Source: Okeania sp. SIO2C9
GTDB taxonomy: Bacteria; Cyanobacteriota; Cyanobacteriia; Cyanobacteriales; Microcoleaceae
Reading direction: 5' to 3'
Assembly (NCBI RefSeq): GCF_010672455.1
Contig: NZ_JAAHGO010000020.1
Span: forward strand, 1-34,052
Length of the DNA stretch: 34,052 nucleotides
In this document: positions 26,886 through 34,052 of the stretch, piece after piece
How the letters are laid out: every line of letters begins with the position of its first letter
Numbering within the stretch: position 1 is the stretch's first letter
Notes under the pieces: model-generated
The model's input: the letters and a program-made list of their open reading frames with translations, nothing else
Databases searched by the model: none
Told to the model about the DNA's origin: nothing
Made by a program: the position numbers and the translations under genes

Positions 26886-27242
26886 TGTTTAATGGGAATA
26901 GGGGATCAAATGAACATTAGAAGCAGGGAAATACCCAGAGTATTAATAACTAATTTTTGTGCCTGTGAAGTTATCCCCTAGTAACATCTTTGTGATGCTG
27001 ACCCTGGGTGTACGGCGCAGGTTTCCCAACATTATAATTATGTGGGTTTCTGTCCAACACAACTTATTATATTTAGGTCAGAAAGCACCTACAAACTGAC
27101 TTGACAGGCTATTCCCGTGCCCCAGAGTCCTTAAGTTACTACATTATCTAGTCCACGAGTCAAAACTATATCTGTTGCGACACAATCTCGATGAGTTCAA
27201 TACTAACCCCTAATGCCCAAGGCCAAATCACTATCTATGATA
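26886..27242. other. Spacer between pgi and the response regulator
   Basis: 357 bases, no gene and no repeat recognised. It contains the 3' end region of pgi and the promoter region of the response regulator (both minus strand). Confidence 0.6.
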
Positions 27243-28829
27243 CTACTGATAGCTTACAGCTAAATTAGCTGGTTGCCCAACATTTCCATGAAAAACAATA
27301 TTCTGTTGGTTAGCTGTCAAATGGCGCAAAATCTTATAGATGATTTCTATTTTGTCATCAGCACCTACTCTTTGGGCAATTTCTGCTAAAGATAGGGGAG
27401 AACCCTCTTGCTTGAGGACATTTACTACCTGTTGTTGTAATTCTAGCACTGTGGCCGCAGCTTTTTTACCTGCTTCTACTCCTGGTTGGTGATAGGCATT
27501 AATATTAACTAGAGAGCCATAAAAACTAACAGCTCTCTCATAAAGAGCAATTAAAGCTCCTACATTTTTAGGATTAACTTTGGGTATTGTAACTGTAATA
27601 GAATCTCGCTGATTTTCATAAAGTGCTTGTCTAGTGCCTTGTAGAAAACCAGATAAGTAGTCACCAGAAGTTACTCCTGGTTCTACTTCAGGAGAAATAC
27701 CTTGACGATCCTCTAGAACTTCGATAAAGGTAAGAAAGAAATTAGGTACACCATCACGCAACTGTTGTACATAAGCGTGTTGGTCTGTGGAACCTTTATT
27801 ACCATAAACTGCAATACCTTGGTTGACTATATTACCATCTAGGTCTTTTTCTTTGCCTAAAGATTCCATGACCAACTGCTGTAAATAACGGCTGAACATT
27901 AGCAGACTGTCTTTGTAGGGGAGAACTACCATATCTTTTTCCCCTCGTCCGTTACCTACGGCATACCAACTCAAAGCTAATAAAGCAGAGGGGTTGCCTT
28001 TAATATCATGTTTGCGAGTGGCTATGTCCATTTCTTTTGCCCCGTCTAGCATGGCCTGGATATCAATTCCTTGCAATGCTGCTGGTAGTAAACCAACGGA
28101 GGATAATTCAGAAGTACGCCCCCCCACCCAGTCTGCCATAGAAATAATATTTAACCATCCTTCAGATTTGGCAATTTTACCTAGTTTACTATCGGGGGTA
28201 GTTGTAGCGACAGCGTGGGGGGCAAAATCTAGATTTTGAGCAGCATAAGCTGCTTTGACTTCCATCATACCGTTGCGAGGTTCTGGGGTACCGCCTGACT
28301 TGGAGATGACTATGACTAGGGTGCTCTTGAGGCGCTCCTTGAGTCTGTAGAGTACGCGGTCGATACCTGCAGGGTCGGTATTGTCGATGAAATGTATTTG
28401 CATTGGTGGGTCATTTGGACTCAGAGCTTCGGCTACAAATTGAGGACCGAGAGCTGAACCACCGATACCAATGGACAGAATATCTGTAAATTTGGGGGCA
28501 TTGGGAGGTTTGATTTCTCCACTATGGACTTTCTTGGCAAAAGTCTCAATCTGTTCGATAGTCTGGACAATTTCTTGTTTGATTTCGGGGGTGGGCGCAA
28601 GTTCCGGCGCTCTCAGCCAGTAGTGGCCAACCATCCGGTTTTCGTCTGGGTTGGCGATCGCACCTTTTTCTAATTGCTCTATATCTTGGAAAGCTTTTTC
28701 AAATTTTGGCTTGATTGTTTCTAGAAAAGAATCGTCAAATTTAATGCGACTTATATCAACATACAATTTTAATCCTTCATGGTAATAAAGCCAGTTAATA
28801 TAGCGTTGCCACAGTGCTTTTGAGTCCAT
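27243..28829 (-). CDS. pgi: Glucose-6-phosphate isomerase
   Basis: A 528-residue cytosolic enzyme interconverting glucose-6-phosphate and fructose-6-phosphate, linking glycogen and Calvin-cycle carbon with glycolysis and the oxidative pentose phosphate route. Seen are the phosphate-binding [10 protein letters not shown] (121-130), [26 protein letters not shown], and the C-terminal [13 protein letters not shown] with its catalytic His/Lys region. The length is usual for the cyanobacterial form. The C-terminal about 60 residues ([26 protein letters not shown]) read like a winged-helix-type extension found in cyanobacterial enzymes. ATG at 28829. It is transcribed singly, with a toxin-antitoxin pair upstream on the same strand. 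Confidence 0.95.
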   Translation of the reverse strand: MDSKALWQRYINWLYYHEGLKLYVDISRIKFDDSFLETIKPKFEKAFQDIEQLEKGAIANPDENRMVGHYWLRAPELAPTPEIKQEIVQTIEQIETFAKKVHSGEIKPPNAPKFTDILSIGIGGSALGPQFVAEALSPNDPPMQIHFIDNTDPAGIDRVLYRLKERLKSTLVIVISKSGGTPEPRNGMMEVKAAYAAQNLDFAPHAVATTTPDSKLGKIAKSEGWLNIISMADWVGGRTSELSSVGLLPAALQGIDIQAMLDGAKEMDIATRKHDIKGNPSALLALSWYAVGNGRGEKDMVVLPYKDSLLMFSRYLQQLVMESLGKEKDLDGNIVNQGIAVYGNKGSTDQHAYVQQLRDGVPNFFLTFIEVLEDRQGISPEVEPGVTSGDYLSGFLQGTRQALYENQRDSITVTIPKVNPKNVGALIALYERAVSFYGSLVNINAYHQPGVEAGKKAAATVLELQQQVVNVLKQEGSPLSLAEIAQRVGADDKIEIIYKILRHLTANQQNIVFHGNVGQPANLAVSYQ

Positions 28830-28883
28830 AAAAATTACTGTATTTTTTGTTTTTTTTAGTCTGCTATCTATAAGTTTAGAAGA

Positions 28884-29141
28884 CTAAATTTGTGGCTTTG
28901 GTAAAATACGGATAAATTTAATAATTTGACCTGTTACTTCTATACCAATCAGATATTTGTCCACAGTAAATCTGTAGAAAATAGCACTGGTTCCAAGTTG
29001 TCGTAATTCTGGTAGTTCTTGTAAGTAATTTATTTGACTGAATTTGATAAAAACAAAATCATATATTTTTTGGTAGGTGGCAGTTTCTAAAGTTTTTAGG
29101 TCTTCGACAAAAGACCGAGCATAACGCACTTCTAGGTTCAC
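28884..29141 (-). CDS. RelE/ParE-family toxin-like protein
   Basis: An 85-residue basic protein resembling RelE/ParE-superfamily toxins, which cleave ribosome-bound mRNA (RelE) or poison gyrase (ParE). The pattern is YARSFVEDLKTL, then helices, then the beta strands FYRFTVDKYLIGIEV and IIKFIRILPK. Start is GTG at 29141. A small acidic partner gene lies 51 bases upstream on the same strand, the usual antitoxin-toxin order. The subfamily cannot be fixed from sequence by eye. Confidence 0.72.
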   Translation of the reverse strand: MNLEVRYARSFVEDLKTLETATYQKIYDFVFIKFSQINYLQELPELRQLGTSAIFYRFTVDKYLIGIEVTGQIIKFIRILPKPQI

Positions 29142-29192
29142 AATAATATTGTTTTTTCTATATCTTATTTATTATTATTGGTTATTTTTAGT

Positions 29193-29420
29193 TTAACTAT
29201 CTTCTCGGTCAAAATACAATATTTGTATGGCTTCTTCTTTGGTTAAGATATCTCCTGGTTTGTGAGTTGTTTTAGATTGTTGAATAGCTTGTAGCATGAA
29301 GCTGTCATAATAAAGTGTTTGTAAATATTCCCAACCTCTTTCTAGGTCTACATCAGACATTATACCTATTAGAGAGTACAACTTACTTTTGAGAAAGTTA
29401 ATTCTTTTTGAATTTACCAT
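29193..29420 (-). CDS. Probable antitoxin of the RelE/ParE-like toxin
   Basis: A 75-residue protein with no strong motif. It starts MVNSKRINFLKSKLY, has a central helical stretch (VDLERGWEYLQTLYYDSFML) and an acidic end (DILTKEEAIQILYFDREDS). The tail resembles the toxin-binding part of small cyanobacterial antitoxins. It is called antitoxin mainly because it directly precedes the toxin gene with 51 bases between. No DNA-binding fold is obvious, so other roles are possible. ATG at 29420. Confidence 0.6.
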   Translation of the reverse strand: MVNSKRINFLKSKLYSLIGIMSDVDLERGWEYLQTLYYDSFMLQAIQQSKTTHKPGDILTKEEAIQILYFDREDS

Positions 29421-29498
29421 ATATTTATCCTGATTTAATCCGGTTCTATTTTACTCAAAAATTGAGATTTTTCGGGGATAGAATAATTTTTTTTTGCT

Positions 29499-29744
29499 TT
29501 AGTTACTGAAGTTCCGTTGGAATCGTGGGTCAAAGTGATGTTTCTTTTTTTGATTACATTTAGTGCAGAGGGTTTGTAAGTTACTAATATCATTACTACC
29601 ACCACTAGCTAGGGGGATAATATGGTCTAGAGTAAGTTGTGTTTCTCTAGTAGTTTTACCACAACTTTTACAATGGTAGCGGTCGCGCTCGAACACATAT
29701 TTTCTGACTGCTAAAGGGATTTTTATTCGGGGAGTTTTACTCAT
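29499..29744 (-). CDS. Small HNH endonuclease
   Basis: An 81-residue compact HNH-family nuclease. The zinc ribbon is CKSCGK...CTKC (CxxC pairs), and the catalytic core is LTLDHIIPLASGGSNDISNLQ, with the expected His of DHIIPL and Asn of NLQ. A KYVFERDRYHC lead-in is typical of the free-standing HNH proteins found in many cyanobacteria, often near repeats or mobile DNA. It is 78 bases upstream of the antitoxin gene on the same strand and may be cotranscribed. The biological target is unknown. Confidence 0.88.
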   Translation of the reverse strand: MSKTPRIKIPLAVRKYVFERDRYHCKSCGKTTRETQLTLDHIIPLASGGSNDISNLQTLCTKCNQKKKHHFDPRFQRNFSN

Positions 29745-30648
29745 AATTTATTTCTGATTAAATCTCTAATTTTTGTTAATTCAGCATGATTGTATCACCA
29801 GTTAATAATTTATTAAAATACTAACATTATCTCTGTCCTAGTTTGTTCAGCATGACAAACGGAAAGTCAGAAGTTTTTACCCGTGATAATTTCGGTAATA
29901 AAATCTCTATTTATAGACGGATAGATAGGGTAATGCGACCCCCGCTATAAATTTTATTTTAGCGGTTGAAAATTAGTGGTGAGTAACAATCTACCACTAA
30001 TTTTAACTTCTTATTTTCGGTCTGAATGCTGCGCAAACACACTTCTGGTTCCTGACTTCTTGAATTTACTGTGGATATTCAGTTATAATAAATCTTTAAG
30101 CATAATGTTTTATTGATTGAATAATGCTAGCAAAAGATACTTACAAGAATAGAGTTAAAATGCTTTAAATGCTTTAATTAAAGATGGGTGGACTATTCTA
30201 GGCGCTTCTTATTTTCTACAATATTGAAGCTCCGGATGTCTTGACTGCGCTATTGGCAGATTTTTCTAGATAACTAAAACCTTATTCTTTCTTGAATTAG
30301 TTCATCAATCAGATGAAATTTGCAACCACTATAACAATTTTATTTGAATTTTGAAATATCCTAGACTTTGAGATAATAATACCAATTTTATAAATCTTAG
30401 CTACAAATAGCTAGGTTATTTCTTAGGAGTTAGGTAGGGAAGCTGTCGGATTGGCAAGGTACAGAATGAATAGCTTCAATACCATTTATTAGGTCTTCAA
30501 CAATTAATAATTAATAATTAACAATTACCTCTGTTTGAAAAGAAGAGGATTGACTAAAAGGAAAATTTTTTCTTTTCTCTTGGTCGATTGGATATGGCGA
30601 AGTCTCCTCGCCATCCCACCCAACGGGGAAGCTCCACTTTTTCCGTTT

Positions 30649-30706
30649 GTCATGCTCCGCAAACATGTCGCGCAGCGTTAACGGAGTTGTGCGCCAGCAA
30701 AACGAC
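30649..30706 (-). repeat. REP-like dispersed repeat, copy 2
   Basis: GTCATGCTCCGCAAACATG, CGCGCAGCGTTAACGGAG and GCCAGCAAAAC form the inverted partner of 17548-17608. Confidence 0.8.
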
Positions 30707-31119
30707 CGCTTTTCTCCTTTAAAGCAGAGACTTTAAACCTTAATTATTCGGTAAGTTATCTTTTTAGTCAAAGGGACATTTCCTGCACTTGTCTTTTAAT
30801 TGCCCTGATTATTTGTAACATTCTTTTTTTTTATTAGTATAAGGAATAGGGAAAACCAAAGTAATAAAATTCTCATATAGCAATTCCCAAGAAGCGTGAG
30901 GTACGCGCATTCGCTGGTTTTAGGCAACAGCTCCGAAAGGCAACAGGCAACAGGGAATAGAAGACAAATAAAGATAGGCGTACCTAATTAGACTGAGAAA
31001 CGCTATAAATTATTCCGGATTGCTATATTTATAGTTAACAGTTGATTAGTAAGGAAAAAAAATGAAATATACTGATGTTTATATTGAGCTTAAAAATGAA
31101 AATATTTACCGAAAAATTA

Positions 31120-31235
31120 TGGTTTAAAGCCTCCCCTTTTAAGGGGATAATAAATAAAAATTTTCTTTTGAGTCAATCCTCTTCTTTTCAAGGAGAGGTA
31201 ATTATTAATTATTCATTATTAATTATTCATTATTG
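31120..31235 (+). repeat. Dispersed hairpin repeat with ATTATTCATT tail
   Basis: CCCCTTTTAAGGGGATAATAA (31133 on), AGTCAATCCTCTTCTTTTC and AAGGAGAGGTAATTATTA match 25985-26110 in the same order, but without the GGCGAGG hairpin between them. This suggests the composite element is modular. Confidence 0.8.
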
Positions 31236-31458
31236 AAATAGAATAATATTTTACTGGAGCAAGGAATAACTGATGAGTTAATCAGATTAGATGTTATTAA
31301 AAGTGATATGATTTTTCCTTTTAAAGCTCCAGAGGAGAGAAAGTTTACTGAGTTTGCTATGAGTTGAATTTTAATTGGAAAAATTTACTCCTATAGAAAG
31401 TTTTAAGATGTGCCTTACAGGAGATAAAATAATCATGTAAACCCAATAATTTTTTGCT

Positions 31459-31764
31459 ATGTCTTCAGAAAAAACTTCCACAACTACATCTACTACTGGA
31501 GCAGATGCTGTGGATGAGGCGATCGCTAAAGGAATAGATTTAGATGGTTCTGTTATTCCATCAGAAAAGCTCGACCTTTATCACAAGGTAATGGCATTAG
31601 AAGGTCAACGACAACGGAGTGGGGTTAGTAATACTATGCGGTCTCGTATTGTGCGTATTGGGGCGAAGCATATTTCCCAGGAAGAGTTAAATCAAATGTT
31701 GAAAGATGCAGATTTTGTTCCACTTAAAGAGAAAGAAATTGCTTTTTATTATGGTGGGAAATAA
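31459..31764 (+). CDS. DUF4090-like conserved cyanobacterial protein
   Basis: A 101-residue soluble protein with no membrane segment or catalytic motif. A Ser/Thr-rich start (2-14) leads to ADAVDEAIAKGIDLDG, a charged middle, the highly basic SGVSNTMRSRIVRIGAKHIS and the end LKEKEIAFYYGGK. I recognise this as a small family restricted to cyanobacteria (DUF4090, from memory) whose function is not known. The basic segment followed by a terminal GGK suggests nucleic-acid or protein binding, which is speculation. ATG at 31459 without a clear ribosome site. It stands alone between repeat-rich spacers whose elements are arranged as inverted repeats around it. Confidence 0.8.
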   Translation: MSSEKTSTTTSTTGADAVDEAIAKGIDLDGSVIPSEKLDLYHKVMALEGQRQRSGVSNTMRSRIVRIGAKHISQEELNQMLKDADFVPLKEKEIAFYYGGK

Positions 31765-32737
31765 AAATAGTTTTTAGTTAGTATTTTGGTGCTTTTATTT
31801 CAGGTTTTGATAATGGTTATATCTAAATTTTGAATCCTGATAGGAGGGGGAAGCATTCGGAAAGAAAATCTAGAGTTTATACTTTTAGTTACTGCCTGAA
31901 TGTTAGCCCCTACAGGATATTTTCAATTAGGTAAACAGGGAATTTTTTCTATAGCACTCCGTCTTTTGGCGTTTGACAATAAATTTTGGTTGTCAGGGAA
32001 CACCGGAGCAGGGAACAGGGAACAGAAGAATGTCAAGAGCGTATTTGCGTAGCGCTATATCTTCAAAATGATCGGGTTTATCAAAATACATTGATTTTTG
32101 GTATTACATAAATTTGCAAAAAGAATGTTACAAATAATAACTGTGATTAAAAGACTTGACAGGAGATATCTCTGTGACGAAAAAGATAATTTACAACCTA
32201 TAAAAATGGAATCGAAGTTATTCATTATGACTGCTGAATCCTAAGAAATAGCCTAGTTATTTGTAGTAAACATTTATCAAAATAATTGGGTCTAACACCC
32301 CGCCTTTTAAGGCGAAATATTTTTGGATAGTTGCTCAAATCCCCGTTAAAAAAATAACTTCTGACTTCCCCTCCACCGGAGGGGTGAGGAGTGGGTTGAC
32401 CTCTGACTTCTGACTTCGTTAACGCCCTTGATATTAGCGATCGCTCTGGAAAAACAAATATTGATATCCACTATCTGACTAAGTTAAAAATAATTTATTT
32501 TTTGGATAAATTTTGGGTTGTTAAATCATGGATAAAATGTCAGAAGTATTATCAATAAATGAAATTTGAGAACCATTTACATTTTATAGTTAGGCTAGGT
32601 ATCTGCCAGGGATTTAAATCCCTGACTATAGAAAAAAAATTATCCAAAAAGTGAAACAAAATTAGTCTCTTAAAATAGATTTCAGCCATTAGCAAATAAA
32701 TTTATTTCTTCGGGGGAGAACATCCTTTGTTCGGTAA
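31765..32737. other. Repeat-rich spacer after the DUF4090-like gene
   Basis: About 970 bases, no gene. Contains CAGGGAACA-type short repeats (about 31996-32027), inverted partners of repeats at 30394-30436 and 30781-30830, the second copy of the GGCGGGGTG element (32274-32348), CCTCCACCGGAGG (32370-32385), and short CTGACTTCTGACTTC repeats (about 32401-32418). Confidence 0.7.
32274..32348 (-). repeat. Dispersed repeat around GAAAAGGCGGGGTG, copy 2
   Basis: Inverted partner of 24536-24616: ATCAAAATAATTGGGTC, CACCCCGCCTTTTAAGGCG, TTGCTCAAATCCCCGTTA. Confidence 0.85.
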
Positions 32738-33166
32738 CTAATTTTCCTCATTAAATTTTTGACGTAAATCATCTAGCGGAGATTCTGGTTCAATATATTC
32801 TGAATTTTCGTTGTTAGATGTTTTCTCTGTTTATTCTGCCTCTATATAAAATTCGGCATTAATCTTAACTCGGAATTTTCCTTTTTTCCATTTATCAGAA
32901 CCCAGGTTCAAGATTTCACAATCTATGCCACTATCAAACAATCTTGCATAAGGTTAATTTATATTAGGTAGTTTAATAATTATATCGGGTATTTCGATGG
33001 GGTTTTGAATCAATTTTTGGTCTAGTTGATATCCTATCTTATTATCAAATGATTGAATTAATTCCTGTTTTAAAATACCTATTTTGTATGTATTATCCCC
33101 AAAAGAAATCACATCATTATCATTACAATCTTTATGGTGAAAATTTTCTTCCATATTAATCTCCAT
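32738..33166 (-). pseudogene. KGK-domain protein gene broken by two in-frame stops
   Basis: The whole 143-codon frame is still aligned with the intact neighbour at 33215-33586. An N-terminal part runs from MEINMEENFHHKD through DVISFGDNTYKI to a TAA at 32954. Then come GIDCEILNLGSDKWKKGKFRVKI with the KGK signature, a second TAA after INAEFYIEAE, and the typical end SPLDDLRQKFNEEN with a final TAG. No frameshift is needed, so decay is recent and by point mutations. The first 70 codons could still be translated as a truncated protein. The KGK family (cyanobacterial) has no established function that I know. Confidence 0.8.
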
Positions 33167-33214
33167 TTTTTCCGTTTCTATTCTTGATTAAAAAGATAAA
33201 CTGCCCTACATAAA

Positions 33215-33586
33215 TCAAACTTTTTGAGGAAAATTATTACTTATTATCAGTTTTTTTATATGACGTAAATCATCAAGTGGAGAAATTTCTTGGTTGTCTT
33301 CTAGTTCGTTGTTCTTATCACTTTCTTTTACCTCAATATTTTCAGGTTCAAATTCAAGAGTTATTTTTATTTTTCCTCTTTGCCAGCTTTTTGCACCTGG
33401 TTTAAGTATTTTGCAATCTATTCCATTAGTTAACCAATTTTCTTTTTCGTCTGTGAGTTGTGCTTGAAGAGATTTTTTCATCTCTGTGAGAAATTCATTA
33501 ACAGTAAAAGTCCGATTTTTGACAAAAATTTCATTGCCATAAACAGATATAACATCTTCTTGAGTTAGGAACATTTTTTGATTCAT
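33215..33586 (-). CDS. KGK-domain protein (intact copy)
   Basis: A 123-residue soluble protein of the cyanobacterial KGK family. The order is as expected: N-terminal EDVISVYGNEIFVKN, a helix (FTVNEFLTEMKKSLQAQL), WLTNGIDCKILKPGAKSW followed by QRGKIKITLEFEP, where the KGK signature reads RGK, then an acidic linker and SPLDDLR. There is no signal peptide or membrane segment. It is the central member of a tandem set of three, with decayed copies on both sides. The upstream 100 bases are almost identical to those upstream of the third copy. ATG at 33586 chosen as MNQKMFL matches the start of the third copy (MNPKIFL). Confidence 0.85.
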   Translation of the reverse strand: MNQKMFLTQEDVISVYGNEIFVKNRTFTVNEFLTEMKKSLQAQLTDEKENWLTNGIDCKILKPGAKSWQRGKIKITLEFEPENIEVKESDKNNELEDNQEISPLDDLRHIKKLIISNNFPQKV

Positions 33587-33611
33587 TTTGATTTACCATT
33601 TATAAGTTTAC

Positions 33612-33714
33612 AATAAATTTATGAGTGGGGTTAGTTGTAAGACTATCTGAATTTTTGGCGGAATATTTTGGTTATATTATTTCTTGTCTCCTCCAGAATC
33701 AGAAATTTATAGGC
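33612..33714. repeat. Duplicated upstream region of KGK genes, copy 1
   Basis: About 100 bases from AATAAATTTATGAGTGG to AATCAGAAATTTAT match 33952-34052 with only a few changes. On the minus strand this is the 5' flank of the intact KGK gene, so it probably carries its promoter. Confidence 0.9.
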
Positions 33715-33762
33715 TAATTACCCGACAGATATAAATTAAGTTTTTGTCAGTCAGATTTACTA

Positions 33763-33926
33763 CTAATTTTCCTGGCTAAATTTTGGCAATAAGTCATCTA
33801 GGGGAGATGTTTTTGCTTGGAGATATTCAGAAATTTTATGGTGAGTACAATTCTGGTTTTTGACCAAAATTTCATGGTCTTAAATAGAGAAAAGTAATTC
33901 TGAGCGAGGAAAATTTTTGGATTCAT
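33763..33926 (-). pseudogene. KGK-domain gene fossil with internal deletion
   Basis: Starts at an ATG at 33926 (MNPKIFLAQ). After a frameshift and an in-frame stop it shows HEILVKN (compare NEIFVKN in the intact copy), then jumps to SPLDDLLPKFSQEN and a stop at 33763-33765. The central KGK part is missing. The start, end and 5' flank all match the neighbouring KGK genes, so this is a tandem duplicate in advanced decay. Confidence 0.75.
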
Positions 33927-33951
33927 TATTATTGAGTATCTGCGCACCTTA

Positions 33952-34052
33952 GAATAAATTTATGAGTGGAGTTAAGTTGTGAGACTATCTGAATTTTTGA
34001 CGGAATATTTTGGTTATATTATTTCTTGTCTCCTCCAGAATCAGAAATTTAT
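33952..34052. repeat. Duplicated upstream region of KGK genes, copy 2 (runs off the window)
   Basis: Direct repeat of 33612-33714, cut by the window end. The strong conservation next to a dead gene suggests a recent tandem duplication or conversion. Confidence 0.9.

Larger units (their letters stand above)
29745..31458. other. 1.7-kb gene-free, repeat-rich spacer
   Basis: No gene recognised. Contents: two blocks whose inverted partners lie beyond the next gene (30394-30436 with 32237-32280; 30781-30830 with 32114-32164), a GGATTGGCAAGGTACAGAA segment related to about 24512-24530, a GGCGAAG-TCT-CCTCGCC hairpin (30596-30612), a REP-like block (30649-30706) and the hairpin CCCCTTTTAAGGGG (31133-31146) followed by AAGGAGAGGTAATTATTA and ATTATTCATT repeats. 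Confidence 0.7.

Noticed and set aside
32738-33166. Recoded TAA codons in the KGK gene
   Set aside because: All other genes use TAA/TAG/TGA as normal stops and the neighbouring copies decay too, so pseudogenisation is simpler.

Overview
The window is chromosomal DNA of a cyanobacterium, most likely a marine filamentous one of the Trichodesmium/Okeania/Moorea kind (the genus is inference). The evidence is many HIP1 sites (GCGATCGC), a Gap2-type Calvin-cycle GAPDH, cyanobacteria-restricted families (KGK domain, DUF4090-like, Rre1/Ycf29-like regulator), AT-rich spacers and a low gene density. The spacers are filled with heptanucleotide/octanucleotide tandem repeats and dispersed hairpin repeats.

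Region 1 (1-14950, all genes on the minus strand) is a compact nonribosomal peptide locus. In transcription order it runs: a one-module NRPS (C-A-PCP, 14103-10816), a cytochrome P450 (10481-9123), and a two-module NRPS with thioesterase (C-A-PCP-C-A-PCP-TE, 8061-640). Read colinearly it would make a tripeptide of the form X-(Pro-like)-(Ile/Val). The three binding-pocket codes I read are DAHIITHVVK (unassigned), DVQFIAQVVK (one residue from the proline signature) and DAFFLGVTFK (branched aliphatic). P450 oxidation and TE release would follow. The locus shows heavy rearrangement: the first C domain has lost its catalytic His, a G/C-rich palindromic repeat is inserted in frame in a C domain, the P450 5' end abuts an IS200/IS605-like remnant that carries a good promoter, fragments of the P450 end and of the NRPS1 start lie duplicated in a spacer, and a fossil of another C domain lies upstream of NRPS2.

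Region 2 (14951-28829) holds housekeeping genes in several small units: a double-RCK ion-channel-like protein, thiL, gap2, murC-murB (cell wall), a YbaB/EbfC nucleoid protein, a low-molecular-weight phosphotyrosine phosphatase, a REC-LuxR response regulator, and pgi.

Region 3 (28884-34052) is accessory: a RelE/ParE-like toxin with a small probable antitoxin, an HNH endonuclease, a DUF4090-like protein sitting between inverted copies of dispersed repeats, and a tandem family of KGK-domain genes with one intact and two decayed copies. No rRNA, tRNA or CRISPR array was seen.
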